Assembly: GCA_963457665.1 (NCBI GenBank)
Contig: OY735209.1
Location: 54,475,019 to 54,539,018, forward strand
Source of the DNA: Thysanoteuthis rhombus
Lineage: Eukaryota; Mollusca; Cephalopoda; Oegopsida; Thysanoteuthidae
Direction: 5' to 3'
DNA length: 64,000 bases
Shown here: positions 26,579 to 39,295 of the stretch, piece by piece
Layout of the letters: each line of letters begins with the position of its first letter
Numbering within the stretch: position 1 is the first letter of the stretch
Program-made: the position numbers and the translations under genes
The notes under the pieces: generated by a model
The model's input: the letters and a program-made list of their open reading frames with translations, nothing else
Databases searched by the model: none
Told to the model about the DNA's origin: nothing

Positions 26579-26677
<99 letters not shown>
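26388..26677. repeat. C8(CT)n(TA)n microsatellite with regular interruptions
   Basis: A C run and (CT)n lead into TA broken by GCATATACATATACATAC-type steps. The preceding 160 bases hold degenerate TATC/TTAT motifs. The C-run/(CT)n/(TA)n order recurs at 35252-35324. Confidence 0.95.
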
Positions 26678-28310
26678 ACTGCTCCCACAACCTTCATCAT
26701 CAACGAATGTATGATTATGATATTCATATGTACTAACTTTGGTAATATTTGCACTCCCACATCACCCTACGTAACCACACATGAAGGTGTCGGATTGCTT
26801 GAAAAGAAGTAGACAAACTATCAATGACATGTATGAGGTACCAACATCCGTTATTGTAAAAACAAAAAGAAATACAAAAACTATAAGAAAACGCAAGAAA
26901 CTTAGACCCAACATAAAATTCTCAATGTCACTCTCCGACTGTGAACTCGACATTGCAGCTTGTATGTCAGTTCTTAAGTACCTAGGAATATCATAAATGA
27001 GCCATTAATTAGAAACCTAATGCTGAGAGGCGGCGAATTCTCTCTTATTTCTAAAGATGCAAGAGTACTAAATGCATTTTACGGTTTATCAGACAGGTTA
27101 TCATTTTCTAGAATAGCTGCAAGACTCCGTGTGTTTCCACATGAACTCAGAACTTGGGTTTTTTTGACATACAATACAGATAAAGGACAAGTTGGACCTT
27201 GGCTGATATATCAACTGGGATGGAGGTACGGGCAGGCATTGGCTCAATTATATCTTGAGCCACGAAAATTCAGAAAATGGATGAACTTAGTTTGCCTAGC
27301 CCCCACCCCTGTGACAAACCAGTTTTACAACAAACGTTCAAGCAGGAATAAAAAGTGTTTATATTAAACCTTTAAATCCGCCATTTCCTGTCGAGGACTG
27401 ACGACGCTGCTGAGAATTGCAACTCATTGGATATCACACGTGTGGAATATGGGTGATGTTGTTATTCATGCATATTTATCTGATGGTAAGATGAAGTAGT
27501 GGATAAAAGAATAACCCCGGAAGAGGTGCACAGAACAGAAGGAAATTCATTTCATTTCGCATGAGCGAAAATGTAGTGCATGACACAGGAGGAAATTGAA
27601 AGACTATAGATATCCCTTTCTCAAATTGAAATTTTGTCTCCAATTTTACAATCTAATAAAAAGTCGTCAACAAACAGGAACTTCCCTGGCAGGGACCAGA
27701 TTCGTATAGAACTCAATACGTACCGATTTCAACGTCACACTTTCGTAAAGTCTTGACTCGGTTAGACCTAATTGGACCATAATTCATGTTAACTAAGCGA
27801 CCATACTTTATATTCAATCTTGGTGAGTTTCAGATCGACTACACACATATAAACCACCTTGTGATTTTTCCATTTTATTTTCATAGATCTGCTACTTACT
27901 AAGTCTATACTTTCAGTTAATGTCAAAGGTTCCATTTATCATTTGTGAAAGGATAGGCAACAATGGCAACTACTACTGTAATTCAGACATTACACTTAGA
28001 ATCTAAAATGATTTTAAGTAATGCTCTTTTCAAGTCTGCTTACATGTTTCAAGCTCTGAATGCTAAAAGTTACTCATTATTGAAATAACGTCCGCATTTC
28101 TTTTATCGATGTTTTTTTTATTTGCTGATTCTACAGCAAACCGTATTTTTCAGTATTCCCATTCACATTTCCTAATACATAAAGTGAATATCTCCATTCA
28201 AATGAGACTCTCCAGTAAGATGAGTTAAATTTAGTTACCCTCTACAATTAAATGAGAGGAGTGACTAAAAGAAACGTAATATGAGCGAAACAGAGAAACA
28301 AATGACTCAC

Positions 28311-28418
28311 ATTGTAGCTGGCCGTCTCGGAAAGTTCATTAGAAGTCGACATAGACGACGGTTCAGAGGCACGGAGCAGATCAGGTTTCCCAAATAATTT
28401 ACTGGGCTTGGGGATCAT
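28311..28418 (-). CDS. receptor-type guanylate cyclase, exon C (Ser/Pro-rich linker)
   Basis: This exon of 108 bases has acceptor ...TTTTATCGACAG (28419 onwards, preceded by a T-rich tract) and donor GTGAGTCATT (28310 downwards). Only one frame is open: 36 codons starting MIPKPSKLFGKPDLLRASEP and ending ELSETASYN. Both neighbouring junctions are phase 0, so it joins exon B (...KKNSK) and exon D (GDMIY...) without a split codon. In retinal-type guanylate cyclases this is the poorly conserved Ser-rich linker between the juxtamembrane 'DDLTF' motif and the 'YxGDxVW' start of the kinase-homology domain, a region rich in regulatory phosphorylation in relatives. The GC content is visibly above that of the flanking intron, as expected for an exon. 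The identity rests on its neighbours more than on its own sequence. Confidence 0.8.
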
Positions 28419-28489
28419 CTGTCGATAAAATAAAATGAAAAATAAATGAAAAAGCAGTCGTTGCTATAATTTACAAAACCAAAGAGGTT

Positions 28490-28785
28490 CAGTCTTAACA
28501 TCTCATGGAGAGATCACAAAACAGCAAATTATATTAGTAGACAAACAAGAGTCAGAGATATAGGAAACTCAAGTGACAATGGGTTGGTCATATTGCAATA
28601 ATGGCAGACAACCGATGGACATCATGTCTCAGCCAGAATCTGCAGCTAGCAAAAAAAGATAACGTGACGAAATGGAAAAGTTCAGAAAGTATTGGCTCTG
28701 CCACTCCCTTAATAGAGGTGTCTGGGGAATCTTTGGGGGTTCGATGCTCAATAACGGACGCTAAAAGGCTGATGATGATGTGACA
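28490..28785 (+). mobile_element. RTE-type LINE 3' fragment
   Basis: The plus strand reads LTSWRDHKTA-like, GWSYCN/'RWVGHIAIMADNRWTS' and then a KFRKYWL-like segment (TTCAGAAAGTATTGGCT), ending AATAACGGACGCTAAAAGG with a short (GATGAT) tail at 28769-28782. It lies only about 70 bases upstream (in gene direction) of exon C's acceptor side, so it inserted close to the splice site without destroying it. Confidence 0.75.
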
Positions 28786-28989
28786 ATTTGAAGTAGCCAG
28801 AGAATATTTTAACGTAGGAAAATCTTTAAATCAACTCTCTATAAAAGATAAGTTCTTTCCGTCCGTCCCTTACAGAATAATCTTGGTCACATGCATAAAA
28901 TATCTTCAATGACATATATTGAATCTGAATAAAGATCATGGAAATAAATAATAGTTAATATTAAGTATTAGTTGAGATTTGAGTTATTT

Positions 28990-29175
28990 TGTAGGGTACT
29001 GTCAGTCCAGTGGAATATTTTTGCTGGGTACTGTATATATAGCAAAATATTTTTTGAAGAAAATCATCACTTCGGTCGAATATTTGCAGGATATTGTCAG
29101 TTAAAAAAAAACCTTCCCTAGGTCACTGAAATATTTTTGTAGAGTGTTATCAGTTCAGTGATTTTTTTGTCATTA
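28990..29175. repeat. degenerate tandem repeat, about 50-60 bp unit
   Basis: Variants of AATATTTTTGTAGGGTACTG followed by TCAGT and CAGTG occur three to four times (29000, 29020, 29085, 29140) with A-rich spacers. Confidence 0.5.
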
Positions 29176-32100
29176 CGCAAGATCAAAGTCTGCAAATTTT
29201 CAGAAATCTATTTTTCATCTAAATATTTTGGAATTAAAAAAAACACGCTAAAGATGATTTCTATCAACATTTTCATATGGTTTCATAGATTTGACTGAAT
29301 TCCTGTTTTATACATTACCAAATACTCAAAAGGCACTTGAATAAACACAGGACTAAAGAAATAAGTATAATGCTCAAGATTTAATTCAAGATCCTTCAAA
29401 TCAATAATGTCAGGAACTTCAAGGGCATAAATGTTTAATCCTGTAAACAAATGCATTCAAAGATCCAGGAATTATTCAGATTTACTCTGTTTATTATGAA
29501 ATAAATACAACACGGTGAAACATCCTTTACATTTCCAAATCATGCACAAAAAATTGACCCCCCCCCTTTATTTTTGGTGATATCAACACAACGTTTCGAC
29601 AGATATATTCAACAGCCTTTGCCAGGTGTACAATCCGCGAGAAAAAAAGCGGAAACTTTATTTCCCGAGAGGAGATGACGACGGAAAAAGATGGCCATTA
29701 ATATAATTACCGAATCAGTCCATTTCACTTCGAATACCATTGACATTTCTCAAAGTAATAGACAGCTCACTCGGGCAGAGAAATTTAAGCTTGTCGTAAA
29801 TTGCAAGAAGATCTTTTAGTTGAATATATCATAAAAAGTGTTCAATATGGGCAGCAAATCCATTATTCTATTGGCACAATCGACTTGTTTTGTCCGAAGG
29901 CAGTCAGCTCCAGGAATATATCTGAAGGACATATCTCGTGTAAAGCTTGAATTGATATGTTGAGAGTAATAGAGGTAAATGATTCTTTCTACTTCGAATT
30001 TCCCCAACTGCTTCTACACTTACATCCTCTGTCAGTCACACCAGTGGCTAAATTATGGAGTTGATTCTCCAAAAGTGTCATGGACTATTGATCTCATTCT
30101 TTTGGTTGCTAAAATTGGTCCTTCGATAGAGATGCGAATGAAAAAAATACGCTCATGATATCTCGTACAAATGTGGGGAAGAATATAAAAGAGAAACCAG
30201 CCATTCCCTGAAGGTCAGTCCCAGAGGACGTAAGAAAACCATATCCAAGGCTGAAGTAGAAACATGTTGTATGTTAGAACGTATTTAGAGGGAGATAGGA
30301 TCACACTGCATTACTCACAGGCGAAATAATAGATAGGGAACATCGCTAATGGATGAAAACATTGAAAAACGCCTCGCAAGTAAATGTATGTCAGCCCAGG
30401 TTGAATGTCAACGTGGAGTGGATTTCTTTGCTTTGTAAGGAAGGTTTGAAAAGCAACCTTGTTTATAAAATATTGAATCGCCTTTGTTACACATGTTGCT
30501 TTTGGGTTAGGTATGATGAGTTGATCCGATAAGTTTCTTTGCCACCATTCTTTTTTGTTTGCTACCATTTCCTGTGGGCATCACCAAAAGAGAGAGACCA
30601 CTTCTGACGGATTGCATTGCTGAAACATTGCAGTAACAATAAAAGCAACATAAATGATGACATCAGTAAGACTGAACAACTCTTGGAAAGAAAATTACTT
30701 GCAGAAGATATGGTGACTGTTCAGAATTTCATTTTCATTGTCAGCACATTACTCCCTCCCCAAGTAGCGTAATTTGTTCTGTGAAAACCTGCATTTTCAC
30801 AACGTATTTCACTAACAGAAAGGAAAAATATAAAGATTATTTTCAGTTATGGTCAGATCTGTCCCTCTCCTATAAAAGCAGAATAGGTAATGAAATTGAT
30901 TTCTGAATCAAATTAAAAAGGAAGATAGGGGTAATCATACGGTGATACAGATATTAAGCAAAATATACCCACGCAAAGATGAAAAAGAGATTTTCCGTGA
31001 TGTAATAATGAAGATTGATAGCTCAATATTAGCTAACGGTTGTATCTTTTGAAATGATACTCTGAATGAGAAGAAAATCGTTGTCTCGAAGTTCCATCGT
31101 ATTTCGGCCGTACGTCTGTGAAGACTGAGAAATCTGGTCAATTTATACCGTAGTTCGGGAGAACATTTAAATAAACTACAGAAAACGAATATTTCTTTAG
31201 TTCTTAAGTAGCTACGATCGGGGGAATATAACTGTAAGAATTCATGGACCCACCCTAAAATTTAACTAGATCGTCCTCAGCGCATGCAACACCCTTCCAC
31301 AAAATGTTCGGAGGTATTGTCTTGACAAATATGAGTGGATACATATACGTTATAAAAAATAGCTCTCAATCGAAGAGAAAAGTCCCACTTGCCCCATGGA
31401 TAACGCCATCTAACATTGCATTTAAATTCAGTGAGAACATTTGTAGGTACTGTGCAGACGGAGAAAAAATAACTGACTTGGAAGGGAGGAATAACATTTA
31501 GTTTTAAAAGGTTCCATATCATTAACAAAAGAGAAAAAAGGACATTTCCACGATACCTGGCATTGGTATTATTCTAAAAAAGAAATTGAAAGATAAACTG
31601 TAGTGACCAATTTGACGAAAAATATCAATAGCAAATTTGGATACTCGAAAAGAAAATAATGAAGACAAAACTCAAATCACTCAACTATCTATCCAATACA
31701 TTCTATGTATTTGAGATGAGTGATCATATTCCCAATATTTCCTTGTGCTTACTTATAAACACCGAATGCAAAGAGTATCCGGTATATTTCAAAAAGTTTA
31801 TCTAAAGATCCTCATATAACTTTGAGATCGACAAAATTGAAAATTTCTGATTTTTGTCTACACCTTTTAATGCTCAGTCCTGTTTATGTTTCAATCTTTC
31901 TTCTTGTTTTTTGATTCCTTTGATCTTTAGCCCAAACACTAAGTCAATTTTGAAGTGCTAAAATGATGTTGAAATGAACTTTAGACAATGTAACGGATAC
32001 ATTTTGCACCCATTCTTACACTTCTGGAAGAGATAAATCCGGCTTTACGTCATTGATTTTCCAAGGATCGGGACAACAGTGAGAAACGAAGCCTCTAAAT

Positions 32101-33029
32101 AATCATGAGTCAGTACAATTTGCTATTTCGTCTCAGAATGATTAATTCCGAATGATAGAGCACCCGCAGCTATAGTTCTTTCATCGTAGATACTATTGCA
32201 CTCTTCTATTGGGGGGGGGGTGTAAGACTTTAACAACCATTTCACTCCGTAATGAAGCGTTTAAATTTGTTCAGCTCATACACCACCTGGTGTTTGCTTA
32301 TGGGAATATTACTCATGAGTATATTCATTTTCATCACATATTGAATAGTTTTCTATTTAAACTTTAACATCTGCTCTGCATCTCTGATTCTTGTTTCAAG
32401 TCAATATAATACCGACTTGATAACTGATCTCTCTATCTGTATGTAAGAATCTCTTTCAATATAGTTTTCTGAGTCTGTTTTTATCTGGGTTATGGCCACC
32501 CGATGTAAATGAATACGAATCTGTTATCCCATTATCTACTGATGGCGGGAATTCCAGTCATTGCACTTCCATGGGTCAACTCATTTTAAGTTCTATTATG
32601 ATTTATAGCAAATCAGTTATTTTTATCAGTCGGAGCTTTTATCTTGAAATATATCTATATAACTTGCAATGGATAACATACAGAGGATTATCTTGCTTGG
32701 ACAAAGCTTTTATCTTACGATGGATAACAATTACTCTTCGCCATTTGCCAGTTGTTTGGTCAAGTGATGAGAACCAAACAGTAGCTATTTCATGTAATTC
32801 CATAATAATGTCGCTAGAAATAGACAATGAAGCTTGACAGCAAGGTGGAAGATTAGACTGACGCTCTTCTTGGGAGAGTTTATACTAAATTCCCAGTATA
32901 AAATGAAAGATGGAATGAATGCTAAAACTTTTTATGAAACAAATGTTTTGTATATTTTTTTTGATTTGTCGGAATCACGTGATCTAGGAATATAGATATT
33001 TCAACTTGTTAGAGGGTGACTCATTAGAC

Positions 33030-33400
33030 TTTTGGTTATTCTTCCTTTTGTCTTCTGGTATATCGTTATTTTCTTGATTTTTTCCTTCCTTTTTATTTTC
33101 ATTCCTAATTTTTCTTTCATTCATTCTCCCTTTCTATCTTTCCACTCATTCACTTTCTTCTCTTTTCTCCCATTTCTTTCTTCATTTATTTGATTCTATT
33201 TTGCTTTCTCATTTCCCTATTCCTATCTATATTTCCTTCTTCTCAACCACTTCCTTTTTTCCTTTTTACTAAGCTCAGCTTCGACTGGTGCAAGCCCAAA
33301 TGGGGAAAAAAACAAAGGAGTAGGAAGATTGTGTTGCCGCAATCATCCTAGTACTGAGGGTGTGTTTGCCTTGAAAATCTGTTCTTTTTAATTCTTGGTT
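33030..33400 (+). repeat. pyrimidine-rich interspersed repeat R-D, copy 1
   Basis: A T/C-rich stretch (TTTCTTTCATTCATTCTCCC...) runs into a unit with AAGCTCAGCTTCGACTGGTG, then GGAGTAGGAAGATTGTGTTG and a CTGAGGG end. The same order recurs at 33640-33985. Confidence 0.55.
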
Positions 33401-33639
33401 AGGGACCAAGCTCAAGGGCTGGTGAATGATTTACGACCGTCTCACCCAAGATGTAGTCCCCTTTTTGTCTGTTATAACTATTAATATCTCATCTTTCGGG
33501 CAAAGCAGAACAAATGACATCAGTTATTATACAAGCATTCTTGTAATATTTTCGAAGCAATTTAGCCAACTTCACTTTAAAAAATGAACATATACGGATT
33601 CATTTGTTGAAAATGGTGGCGGAGTTATCAAAGGCATGG

Positions 33640-33985
33640 AATAGTTACTTTATCCCCTTCCCGAAAAACTATCCATATCGAGATCTTTTTTACTTTCTTC
33701 GTCTCCTTTCCCTTGACTCAGCTTTTCCATTTCTATGCATTTCCTTCATTCTTTCCCTCTTACTCGCTATCTCTACAACCAGCATAACTTATCTCCCCTA
33801 TCCTTTATATCCCATCAGTAGTATCTCTTGTTCTCTTTTTTTCTTGCTTGTTCGCTTCTACCTTTCTTTCTTTTTTGGCTTAAACTCAGCTAAGCACAGC
33901 ACAAGGCCCGGTGGAGGGAACTTAAGTAGTAAGATTGTGTTACACCAATCTTTATTGTGTAGAGGGACTGCCAGTCTATTAAAAT
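33640..33985 (+). repeat. pyrimidine-rich interspersed repeat R-D, copy 2
   Basis: T/C-rich tract, then AAACTCAGCTAAGCACAGCA, then AGTAGTAAGATTGTGTTACA and AGAGGGACTG, parallel to copy 1. The open frame over it (Phe/Leu/Ser rich) follows from the pyrimidine bias. The region after it (to about 34340) stays T/C-rich. Confidence 0.55.
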
Positions 33986-34230
33986 CAGCCTTCTCTTCCT
34001 CTTTCTTCCCTTTTGCATCTGTTCACATCAGATTCCTTTTCTTTCACTTCCTCTGTATCATTTTCTTTTTTTCGACAGTCTCTTTAATCACTCCCCATTT
34101 GATGCATTCTCTCCTTCCTTATCCACTTCTCTAGTCCTTTCTCTATTATTCGTATATCCCACAATTCCTTCTTCTTTTCATGTTTTCTGGTTTTCTATTT
34201 TCTTTTCATCCCATGACATAGCAAAAATAC

Positions 34231-34255
34231 CTTCTTCTTCTTCTTCTTCTTCTTC
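34231..34255. repeat. (TTC)n microsatellite
   Basis: Eight CTT units. Confidence 0.9.
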
Positions 34256-35251
34256 CCGTTATCTTCGATCTCTTCACTAATTCCCCAAACCAATTTCCTT
34301 TTCTGGATTTCTATACTATTCTCAGATATCAGATAATATGTCTCTCGTCTTTGGCATTTCACTCGACAGAAGATGTATCTTTCAAAAAAAGTGTCCGTGG
34401 TAGCTGCTGTCCCTTTCTAAGAAAACAAACTTGCATCTCACTTTGCCATTATCTTTTCATTCAAGTGCAATCTTTCTCTTACATCTTTATACAGCCTTTC
34501 CAACAATTGAATCCATTGAGGTTATTTTATACCATAATTTCTAAAGATTATCTTAATGACAACCTAAATGATTATAAAAGGGATACAATGCCAGAGGGAA
34601 TCGCTTTGCAAGTTTCTCTAACAGGGTATCAAGAGGGTACCATAACTGTGACCTTGTGACAAAGTTTACTGTTAGCGCATATGTATATAAGTATGGTTGA
34701 AATATGATAGGGAATTGCAGCTTTGCAATAGTATGTTTTCCCTGCAGTTCACCCTGGTGATTCAGAATTAGTGATAGCTGATGGAATATATCAAGTTAAA
34801 CTGGAATGAAATCCCGAAGGAGATGGTTATTTTATTAATTATTGTATACTGCATGTCAAAATTATATCGAAATAAAAAAATGTATCTGTATACATACTAA
34901 TACAAACGTGTTATTTTATTTAAGGGAGTTTGTGGATTTTCTCTTCGTCTGTTGGATTGGGCATTTTAGCTAAATATAATAAATTTGAAGTCGCCTCATA
35001 ATGAGCCAAATTAAGTCATTCATTGGGTGAGTTGCAATATAATCAAAGGTATGGGGGGTCTATGACGCCATTAAATAAATATTTGAGGAGATTTGCGCTT
35101 ATGATTGCATTATGGTCAGGGATATAATTATGGTTTCTCTAAAATGTGATAACTTGAAGATAGCAAAAGATTTGGGTGATTTTCAATTTCATAATAATAG
35201 AGAGGGGTCTTCTTTAAAATAATAATCACATTGTTTCTGCTCATCTATCAA

Positions 35252-35258
35252 CCCCCCC

Positions 35259-35313
<55 letters not shown>

Positions 35314-35324
35314 TATATATATAT
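35252..35324. repeat. C8(CT)n(TA)n microsatellite
   Basis: C run, about 10 CT, then TA with one AAAT step; the same order as at 26388. Confidence 0.95.
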
Positions 35325-35555
35325 GTAAGTTTCTTTGTATGTCCATTTTCCCTCCCAAAACAATGTATTTTAACCGTAGATATTTAATTAAAGTAGACGT
35401 AAAAGTTTGTTTTCGTGCATACCCTGATGATCAACATCTGATTTCTATCTATCGATCTATCTCTAATATATTTTATTCATAATTTAGTGTGTATGCGCAT
35501 CTATCCATCGGCGTGGTGTACCGTAGCTAGACGTATCTGAAAAATTGGAGAATGT

Positions 35556-35566
35556 GCACACACACA

Positions 35567-35603
<37 letters not shown>
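35556..35603. repeat. (CA)n(TA)n microsatellite
   Basis: Short CA block, ATATGTAT step, then about 14 TA. Confidence 0.9.
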
Positions 35604-35606
<3 letters not shown>

Positions 35607-35876
35607 TGATATAAACTTATTTCTCTCAGTTGAGAAGTACAATGAAGTATGAAGCTAATTTGTCTCAATGATGCATCTTAGAAAGCTTACTCAAGTACGG
35701 TATAGTTTGAAATAGGTGAAGGAAGATTGTATCACATTGGATATTCTCAATCCCTCTCTATTATGTTGAACGAATACTCTTTCCTATCACACGTTATTTT
35801 CATGTCCCTATCTTGTTTTCCCAATCTATCTACCCAGTAGATTGTGACAAAAGGCTAGTTAGCCCCTTGTATCCAA

Positions 35877-35878
<2 letters not shown>

Positions 35879-35943
<65 letters not shown>

Positions 35944-36010
35944 AGATTCGTGCATATATATATATTCATATGCATATATATATACACACACACACACATA
36001 TATATATAAG
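35879..36010. repeat. (TA)n(TG)n and (TA)n(CA)n pair
   Basis: About 19 TA and 12 TG, a 15-base spacer, then TA, ATTCATATGCAT, TA, seven CA and TA again. The two halves are in opposite TG/CA sense. Confidence 0.9.
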
Positions 36011-36189
36011 TATTGTCACAAAGTCATAGGAAACGTTATTAATAAAAAATCAGTACGTAATGTTATTGTTTCTTGACATATTTGACACTTAACTATGTAC
36101 ACTTCTCGGGGGGTATTTCAATCTCTTTAACCCCCACCTCATGAATTCTGCGCTATCCGATTCACATTATGTCCAAACGTTTGTTTTGG

Positions 36190-36480
36190 CATCGTTTTGG
36201 CATTGTTGATGGACTCACATCGTGTTTCTTATAAATGTTCTTCGTTTTTTGCGGACAAAAAGGTCTGAATGGGCAAGATCAGAGCCGTAGGGTGGATGAT
36301 TCAAGGTTTCGTAATAGAATTTTCGTAGGACAGCCATTGCTACCCTCGAAGAATCAGAAAATGCATTAACGTGATGGAAAAAGATTCCCCGGTGCAACTC
36401 ACCGTTTTCTCGGGAATGCAATTTTCAATTTTCTTAAAACGCCTTCATAATATACCTCGAGTTTCTCGGATGCCAAAAAA
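36190..36480 (-). mobile_element. mariner-family transposase relic
   Basis: The minus strand encodes LHRGIFFHHVNAFSDSSRVA followed, about 13 residues on, by TLNHPPYGSDLAHSDLFV. This corresponds to the mariner catalytic core 'LHxDNAxxHxS...' and 'HPPYSPDLAPSDFxLF' with the expected spacing of the DD34D triad. The second catalytic Asp is replaced by Val (HVNA instead of HDNA); the third (SDL after LAH) remains. A preceding LRKLKIAF piece (about 36440) needs a frameshift. No terminal inverted repeats were found. Inactive. Confidence 0.85.
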
Positions 36481-38349
36481 ATCTATCAAAATAACCCGTT
36501 TGAATCTGCTTATCTACTTATGGACAAATATACAGAGTATTACTTTTGGGAATATTCCTCTTTCTATCATTATCAATAGACGGACCTGTTTTTACTAAAT
36601 CACTACTGAAAATGCAACCCATCAAGCAAATACGAGCCTCTTGACAGATTTCCCAGCTTCAAGTGAAGCAAATAGCATCAAGACACGAAACTAATCTTTT
36701 ATGATCATGCCATCATGGAGTTTTACTCAGAGAAAAGAGATTAAAAATCATTTAAAAATGATGTCACTTGGTACGAAAATCTAGGGAAAGCCATTATGAT
36801 TCGAATAGTTTTGATGAAGTCCCAAGAGCAGTTCCCGAAAAGCTAAGAGACAAAAACAGCGCAGGAAAAAGAGACGGACACATTTTCTTGGGGAAACGGG
36901 GAGTTAAAAATTCTGACAGGAAGACAAAACGTCAAACAGATAAGCAAGATCCCGGAAAACAAAGACGAAAACTGCTTCTGAAAAAACCTCCAAGAGAGAA
37001 ATGAAAGGTAGAAAAACGTTTAACGGAGTTTATCATCAACGAAGTATTTAAATCAGTGGCAACTCATTTCCCTTTGACATGAATCCGGAAAGGAAACAGA
37101 AGAATATCTTGAATGAGGATCGATCTTGCTTTCCCTGGAATCAAGCTGTTGTACTCATAACATTGAATGATTGCACCACTGTTGAATTTGAGTAACAAAG
37201 TTAGATTCGCAGACTATTACTGGTGAGTCTGATTCGATCCTAAATAGGTGCCTTGTTCCAGATCGAACCAAGCAAGTGAAAACCTGAACGTCTCGTCGTT
37301 GAATTTTGGTTAGCCAACTGGCTTCTCATACCATTGTCACTTGTCACATTGAGTTGATTTTGTTCCCCACTGAACACCCTACATACACATGCGCCCTTAC
37401 GCTGGATTAAGGCTTACTGAAAAATTGGGCGTCTCCTCGGGGAGCAATGGTTGATAAATTAATTTTGCAGGCCATTGCTACTAAATTGATTCCAATCATC
37501 ATTGGGTTCCCCGCATACGTGGGTTTGCGCCGTCCTTGACTGAGTTTAGTAAAAATCTATAAACAATATGTTTCCATCTCAAAAAATTTAGATGAAATCC
37601 GGATTGTGCGTTCCTCCCATCTACCTATGTATCTGGGCGTCTACCATAGCGTGAGAGCAAAGTAATCTCGTAAACTAATTCACTCGTGTAGTGAGTTTGA
37701 TTCTCACTGTATACCTGACTACTGTGACACTTACTACTCGAAGCGATACTTAGTATTTACCTATCTACTTGAGTCAATACATGTCTATAAGAACAGAGCA
37801 GTATCGAATTAACATCGAATTAACCTTTATACAAACAAAAACAAACCAGACTCCTCGAATCACGACTCTGAATATCAATTTATATTTTATTTACCAAAGC
37901 AAACAATCGAGGGAGAGAATTAATGATGTGTAACTAAGTGGTTTGGTGTGAAGATGCAGATCGATAGAAAACGTACGATAGCTGAGTGGTAGAGTAAATG
38001 TCAGAGAAAGAGGCGAGTGTACGTGGAGCAAGGAATAAAATGAATGGATAAAAGATGTTCCATTGTTCATGTTATTGTTTTGTGCCATTTGCGACTTTCT
38101 AGATGAAATACCCGAGGGTTTGATACGGGTTCTTGCAGGCACTTGATAGATTACGAGCGGACGATGCTCTTTAACATTACCCCAAGACACGCAGCTTATC
38201 AAAAGTAGAATAGAAAAAACATTTTAATCCCATTTTACCATGGGCAAACCATTTATTATTCAATCATTTCTAACATTATTTGCCGCCATTGTTTTCGCTG
38301 ATGTAATGCGTGCAAATTCAAGCCTCATATCAAGTCATTTTACGATCGC

Positions 38350-38350
<1 letters not shown>

Positions 38351-38380
<30 letters not shown>

Positions 38381-38440
38381 CGTGTGTGTGTGTATATATA
38401 TGTATATATATGTGTGTGTGTGTGTGTGTGCACGTGTTTG
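38351..38440. repeat. (TA)n/(TG)n compound microsatellite
   Basis: TA run, then CGTGTGTGTG, TA/TG mixture and a final (TG)n. It lies left of inverted-arm element copy 2, separated by about 130 bases that also hold degenerate CACACA/TACATA. Confidence 0.9.
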
Positions 38441-38570
38441 TGCGTGTAACCGATGCTGATTTGGGAATGGTACAATGGGGATGTTGATCTTTACACTTTT
38501 TTCATCTCTTCACACACACACGCATTTGTATACATATGAAAAAATGTATACATACATGTGTACATACATA

Positions 38571-38865
38571 TTTTGTCCGACAGAATGAATAATAAATTGT
38601 GTTTTACTATATAGAAACTTATTTGAGATGACCTCCTGTCGTCACACGGTTAATATATCACTCACCGTAGACAACGTAAATAGTATAAACAATTAAAGAA
38701 AATAGGTCTACTGCAGGATTTCTGTATTTTTTTTCTGTTTACGCTCTGTAGGGCAAGTGATATATCAACTGTGTAACGACAGGAGATTATCTCAAATGAG
38801 TTTCTACGCAATTTATGATTCATTCAGTCGGACCAAATACGTCCATTTCTTCATACATAACTGTC
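38571..38865. mobile_element. inverted-arm repeat FB, copy 2 (both arms)
   Basis: The left arm is in minus orientation (TTTGTCCGACAGAATG ... AGAAACTTATTTGAGATGAC, CTCCTGTCGTCACACGG, TTAATATATCACTCAC) and the right arm in plus orientation (AAGTGATATATCAACTGTGT, AACGACAGGAGATTATC, GAGTTTCT ... GTCGGACCAAATACGTCCAT). The arms are about 145 bases each and meet near 38715-38720. The outer ends point to the microsatellite on the left; on the right the (CT)n is reduced to TTCTTCATAC. Confidence 0.75.
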
Positions 38866-38989
38866 GCGTTGAAAAAGACAAATAGACCGAGAATAAACGA
38901 GACAAGAATTAGGTGTAAAAATGGTTACTTGCGTCTTTGCATTACCGGTTTAGATTGATAGTAAGATTAATGCTACGTTGGCGAAGCTA

Positions 38990-39064
38990 TCCCATCAGTG
39001 GCAGGTTCATGACGACGGATGATCATCTCAAATAAGTTTCTATAAATCATAACGCAATTAATAA

Positions 39065-39095
<31 letters not shown>

Positions 39096-39120
39096 GTGTG
39101 TGTGTCTGTGTCTCTGTGTA
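38990..39120 (+). mobile_element. inverted-arm repeat FB, single-arm copy 3 with microsatellite
   Basis: CATGACGACGGATGATCATC, CAAATAAGTTTCTATA and ACGCAATTAATAATC are followed at once by (CT)n, (TA)n and (TG)n (39062-39120). Same arm-to-microsatellite junction as copy 1. Confidence 0.7.
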
Positions 39121-39295
39121 TTGGTGGGTGTGATAAGTGTAGATATTTGGAAACATTTCATCCGACACCATGTTTTCCCTGATATACTGTCCGGTCGAAA
39201 CGATTGTCTTCAACTGGTGTTTATCGCCAGAAACAACATTTATTTTTTCTCATGGCTTAATTGACTACGCGTGACGTTAGTTATCTACATCTTAA

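Noticed and set aside
27020-27367. 115-codon plus frame
   Set aside because: The composition is protein-like, but I recognise no domain, see no splice sites or relatives in the window, and the length is not improbable by chance. Left unannotated.
33604-34134. 176-codon plus frame resembling a multi-pass membrane protein
   Set aside because: It covers the pyrimidine-rich repeat R-D, which has a sister copy at 33030-33400 without an open frame. The hydrophobicity follows from T/C bias.
36768-37004. Basic 78-codon frame with FLGKRG, resembling a neuropeptide precursor
   Set aside because: It has no signal peptide, only one possible processing site and no repeat of peptide units. More likely chance in a purine-rich stretch.
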